DNA of 7,307 nt, from contig DAOVFN010000033.1 in the NCBI GenBank assembly GCA_030672885.1, positions 1 through 7,307 on the forward strand, read 5' to 3'. The translations under genes and the position numbers were made by a program. The notes beneath the pieces were generated by a model, which saw only the letters and a program-made list of their open reading frames with translations, did no database searches and was not told the origin of the DNA. Source of the DNA: Candidatus Aenigmatarchaeota archaeon (lineage in GTDB: Archaea; Aenigmatarchaeota; Aenigmatarchaeia; QMZP01). How positions within the stretch are numbered: the stretch's first letter is position 1; each line of letters opens with the position of its first letter. Positions 5,604 to 7,307 of this stretch are shown here, one piece after another.

Positions 5604-5770
5604 GTAAGCCGATGATATTCAGAGGTTGGTTTGGTAGAGTCTGCGTGTTGCCTATCAGCTTGCGACTTGCGGCAGCGTCTGTAAGCTGATGATATTCAGA
5701 GGTTGGTTTGGTAGAGTCTGCGTGTTGCCTATCAGCTTGCGACTTGCGGCAGCGTCTGTAAGCTGATGAT
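5604..5770. repeat. 77-bp tandem direct repeat (2 copies plus 13-bp third start)
   Basis: Units at 5604-5680 and 5681-5757 differ at a single base (C5610 versus T5687). A third start of 13 bp lies at 5758-5770 and ends inside the mcm stop codon. The boundary motif is GTAAGCYGATGAT, seen three times at a 77-bp period. Each unit contributes a stem: ATCAGCTTGC (5654-5663; 5731-5740) pairs with GTAAGCTGAT of the next unit (5681-5690; 5758-5767), with one G-T wobble and a 17-nt loop whose ends (GAC/GTC) can extend it. The period is not a multiple of 3, which argues against coding. Two copies with no spacers rule out a CRISPR. Near identity suggests recent duplication, gene conversion or an assembly error. 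Confidence 0.95.
5731..5767 (-). terminator. Possible 3' stem-loop of the mcm transcript
   Basis: The second 77-bp-repeat hairpin begins 2 nt past the mcm TAA (5772-5770) on the minus strand, so the mcm mRNA would fold here directly after its stop codon. It could mark or protect the 3' end. There is no T-run, archaea do not generally need hairpins to terminate, and the wobble pair is an A-C mismatch on the minus strand, so this role is weakly supported. Confidence 0.2.
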
Positions 5771-7307
5771 TAGACCTTTTGGACAAAGTTTGGCGATGGC
5801 TCGAAGAGGAGGCCCTGGGTCTTGAGGCGCTCGATAATCTCGTCTATCTCGTCAATGCCGTCAGCGCGAGCCGAGCTTCTGAGTTCGTCGAGGGATATCT
5901 CTTTTTTGACTTCAGAGAGCTTGGTTATAAGATCGAGCACTGTCCTTATTTTGGAGCGCTCGCTTGCAGGGGTTCCTCCCTCGGACCTGTCCACATCTAT
6001 CTCCCCGGTCTCTGGATCGAAGCCGAGCTGCTTGAGGGAGAACTTCATGAGCCTGATGGCCCGCTGGGCATCCTCTTTTCTGACCTCGCGTTGGAACTGT
6101 ATCTTGGCAGAGGCCTCGGATAGCCTTATAAGGGCCTCGAACTGCCTCATGGTTATGGAAACAGAGGAGCCTCCCTCTGATTTCTTTCTGGTCCTGATAT
6201 AGAATGTCCTGAGCATCTTGCCTGCTTCCTTAGTGAGCTTGGGCTCGTATTCTCCTCTTACATATGATATGTATTTCCTTATCATGTTCGGGTCAATCTT
6301 GGGTATGGCACCCTCATAATCCGCGTCCTCTCTGGTCCTGAGGACGTGGTCCACCATCTTTTTGTCCAGTTCTGCGTTTGGCACGTCCATGAGGGCGAAC
6401 TTGAGGTCGAACCTGGAGAGCAGGGTATCGACTATGTTTATCTGCTTGGCTATGGGGATGTAGGGATCGAACCTGGAGAATTTTGGGTTCCCGCCTGCAA
6501 GGACAGCGGTCCTGGCAGGAAGGGTCGCCACTATGGAGGCCTTGGCTATGGAGACCGTTCCCTGCTCCAGGCCCTCGTGCATGGCCACCTGGTCATCAGG
6601 GTTCATCTTCTCGAACTCGTCCACCGCCAGCATGCCCTTGTTGGCCAGGACCATGGCCCCTGCCTCGAGGACCCATCCGCCCATGAATTGCTCGTCCTTG
6701 GTGACGGTTGCTGTATTATGTATTATCAGGCCGTTGCACATGAAGCTGTGCTCATCCTCCACGGTAACGTCATATACATATTCATGTTCTGTGTTGTCAA
6801 TAAGGTCTATACTTTTTGTTTTTTCCCACACAATATCAGAATGAGCCAAGACCTCTAGCATCTTTACATCCTCTGAGACCGTCTTGGTTTTTAGTCTGCT
6901 GACAATCTCTTTCAGCATGTTTTGTGAAGGATTCCTTAATCCAGTCTCATATGAATAGTTTTTGTATCCATACAAAGCCCGGGCTGATAAGCCAGCTGAT
7001 TTCCTGGCATTTCTTATGAGATGGGATATACCTGGCACAACATCTATATTGGTATTTTCCAGCTTGTGGTTCTCTACTAATCTCTCCAACATTGTTCTTT
7101 TTCTTGGAAGCTGGAACCCAACCCCTTTCTGGAAGGACTTGAAGTTTGAGTAGCTTCTCATATCTAGTGTCCATTTGTCTCCTGAAATAACAGTTCTCCC
7201 TCGTATAGTGGATTTTGTTGGTTTCCTTTTTCTCACAGAGCTTGGGATGCCGAATTTCAAAAGGAGAAGTTGCACACCTTTTATGAAACTTTCGCTTGCT
7301 GAAACAA
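5770..7307 (-). CDS. mcm: MCM replicative helicase with intein, C-terminal part
   Basis: The frame runs off the right edge; the GTG at 7275 is internal, since the frame stays open to 7305. The C-terminal extein (5770-6714, 314 residues) starts TATVTKDEQFMGGWVLEAGA. This is the stretch that follows the MCM Walker A region. It has Walker B LAVDEFEKM, sensor 1 AGGNPK, arginine finger LLSRFD, and a C-terminal winged helix (about 60 residues, KIRTVLDLITKL to FVQKV). MCM is the hexameric 3'-5' helicase that unwinds DNA at the replication fork. The N-terminal DNA-binding domain and Walker A lie outside the window. The intein must splice out to give active helicase. The TAA stop at 5770-5772 overlaps the last base of the 77-bp repeat array. 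Confidence 0.95.
   Translation of the reverse strand, partial: VSASESFIKGVQLLLLKFGIPSSVRKRKPTKSTIRGRTVISGDKWTLDMRSYSNFKSFQKGVGFQLPRKRTMLERLVENHKLENTNIDVVPGISHLIRNARKSAGLSARALYGYKNYSYETGLRNPSQNMLKEIVSRLKTKTVSEDVKMLEVLAHSDIVWEKTKSIDLIDNTEHEYVYDVTVEDEHSFMCNGLIIHNTATVTKDEQFMGGWVLEAGAMVLANKGMLAVDEFEKMNPDDQVAMHEGLEQGTVSIAKASIVATLPARTAVLAGGNPKFSRFDPYIPIAKQINIVDTLLSRFDLKFALMDVPNAELDKKMVDHVLRTREDADYEGAIPKIDPNMIRKYISYVRGEYEPKLTKEAGKMLRTFYIRTRKKSEGGSSVSITMRQFEALIRLSEASAKIQFQREVRKEDAQRAIRLMKFSLKQLGFDPETGEIDVDRSEGGTPASERSKIRTVLDLITKLSEVKKEISLDELRSSARADGIDEIDEIIERLKTQGLLFEPSPNFVQKV
6715..7307 (-). mobile_element. Intein in MCM (C-terminal part, homing endonuclease type)
   Basis: In-frame intein sequence ends VYDVTVEDEHSFMCNGLIIHN, split here as VYDVTVEDEHSF (block F) and LIIHN (block G). 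The splice junction is Asn (6715-6717) followed by the +1 nucleophile Thr (6712-6714). Upstream, SESFIKGVQLLLLKFGI and WTLDMRSYSNFKSFQKGVGF match the region after the second LAGLIDADG motif of DOD-type homing endonucleases, so the motifs themselves lie beyond the window edge. Between these is a segment (NIDVVPGISHLIRNARKSAG ... YETGLRNPSQ) resembling the HTH-like domain of archaeal inteins. The stretch is visibly AT-richer than the extein, as expected of an invading element. Insertion is just before Thr of the MCM TA-V motif, within the ATPase domain. Confidence 0.93.

Noticed and set aside
5366..5689. 107-codon plus-strand frame across the hairpin region
   Set aside because: It runs through successive perfect hairpins and into the 77-bp repeat, whose period is not a multiple of three. 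The protein has no recognisable pattern. Structure, not coding, explains the region better.
5604..5700. tRNA-like unit (77-bp length, TTGGTAGAG resembling a D-arm)
   Set aside because: No T-arm GTTCRANNC, no acceptor stem pairing and no cloverleaf could be formed.
5604..5770. CRISPR array
   Set aside because: Only two full copies, directly adjacent and 77 bp long, with no unique spacers between them and no cas genes nearby.
5490..5770. C/D box guide RNAs (TGATGA and CTGA motifs recur)
   Set aside because: The first base of most C-like boxes is not a purine, D and C boxes overlap in the repeat junction, and no properly spaced C-D'-C'-D set was found on either strand.
5410..5770. RNase P RNA or SRP RNA
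   Set aside because: None of the conserved core sequences of either RNA was seen on either strand; simple tandem hairpins do not fit their architecture.
5604..5770. Replication origin iterons beside mcm
   Set aside because: No archaeal origin-recognition-box-like sequence, no AT-rich unwinding stretch in the repeats and no cdc6/orc1 gene in the window.

Overview
The window reads as archaeal chromosome. All seven genes I can support are on the minus strand. They include a tandem-AAA Cdc48/VCP ATPase of archaeal type, a minichromosome maintenance helicase (MCM) carrying an intein, a MEMO-family protein, a small zinc ribbon protein and a small helix-turn-helix protein. Archaeal TATA-like boxes lie about 24-28 bp upstream of several start codons, which suggests mostly leaderless transcripts. 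Arg AGG and Ile ATA codons are frequent. The lineage cannot be fixed from the sequence; a DPANN-type archaeon (for example Micrarchaeota-like) is only a guess, based on the feel of the Cdc48 N-domain.

Layout from the right edge (start of minus-strand transcription) to the left: (1) 7307-5770, the 3' part of mcm, with the C-terminal part of an intein still attached to the C-terminal extein. (2) 5769-5373, a roughly 400-bp region without a convincing gene. It holds a run of short perfect hairpins joined by tiny linkers and two near-identical 77-bp tandem repeats that abut the mcm stop codon. (3) 5372-3897, a divergent CBS-containing IMP dehydrogenase. (4) 3827-3531, a zinc ribbon protein with a Gln/Pro-rich tail. 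(5) 3402-3160, a small HTH protein with an AT-rich promoter containing inverted repeats. (6) 3134-3059, two adjacent perfect 10-bp inverted repeats, both GGAC-N17-GTCC, just upstream of cdc48. (7) 3029-747, cdc48. (8) 706-461, an unrecognised 81-residue protein. (9) 438-1, the N-terminal 146 residues of a MEMO-family protein that continues off the left edge.

Functionally this is a housekeeping neighbourhood (replication helicase, guanine nucleotide synthesis, protein unfolding) with small regulators or unknowns between. I see no defence, phage or toxin-antitoxin operon. The least explained parts are the hairpin array with its 77-bp duplication between mcm and the IMPDH gene, and the paired inverted repeats in front of cdc48. 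The intein is the only clear selfish element.
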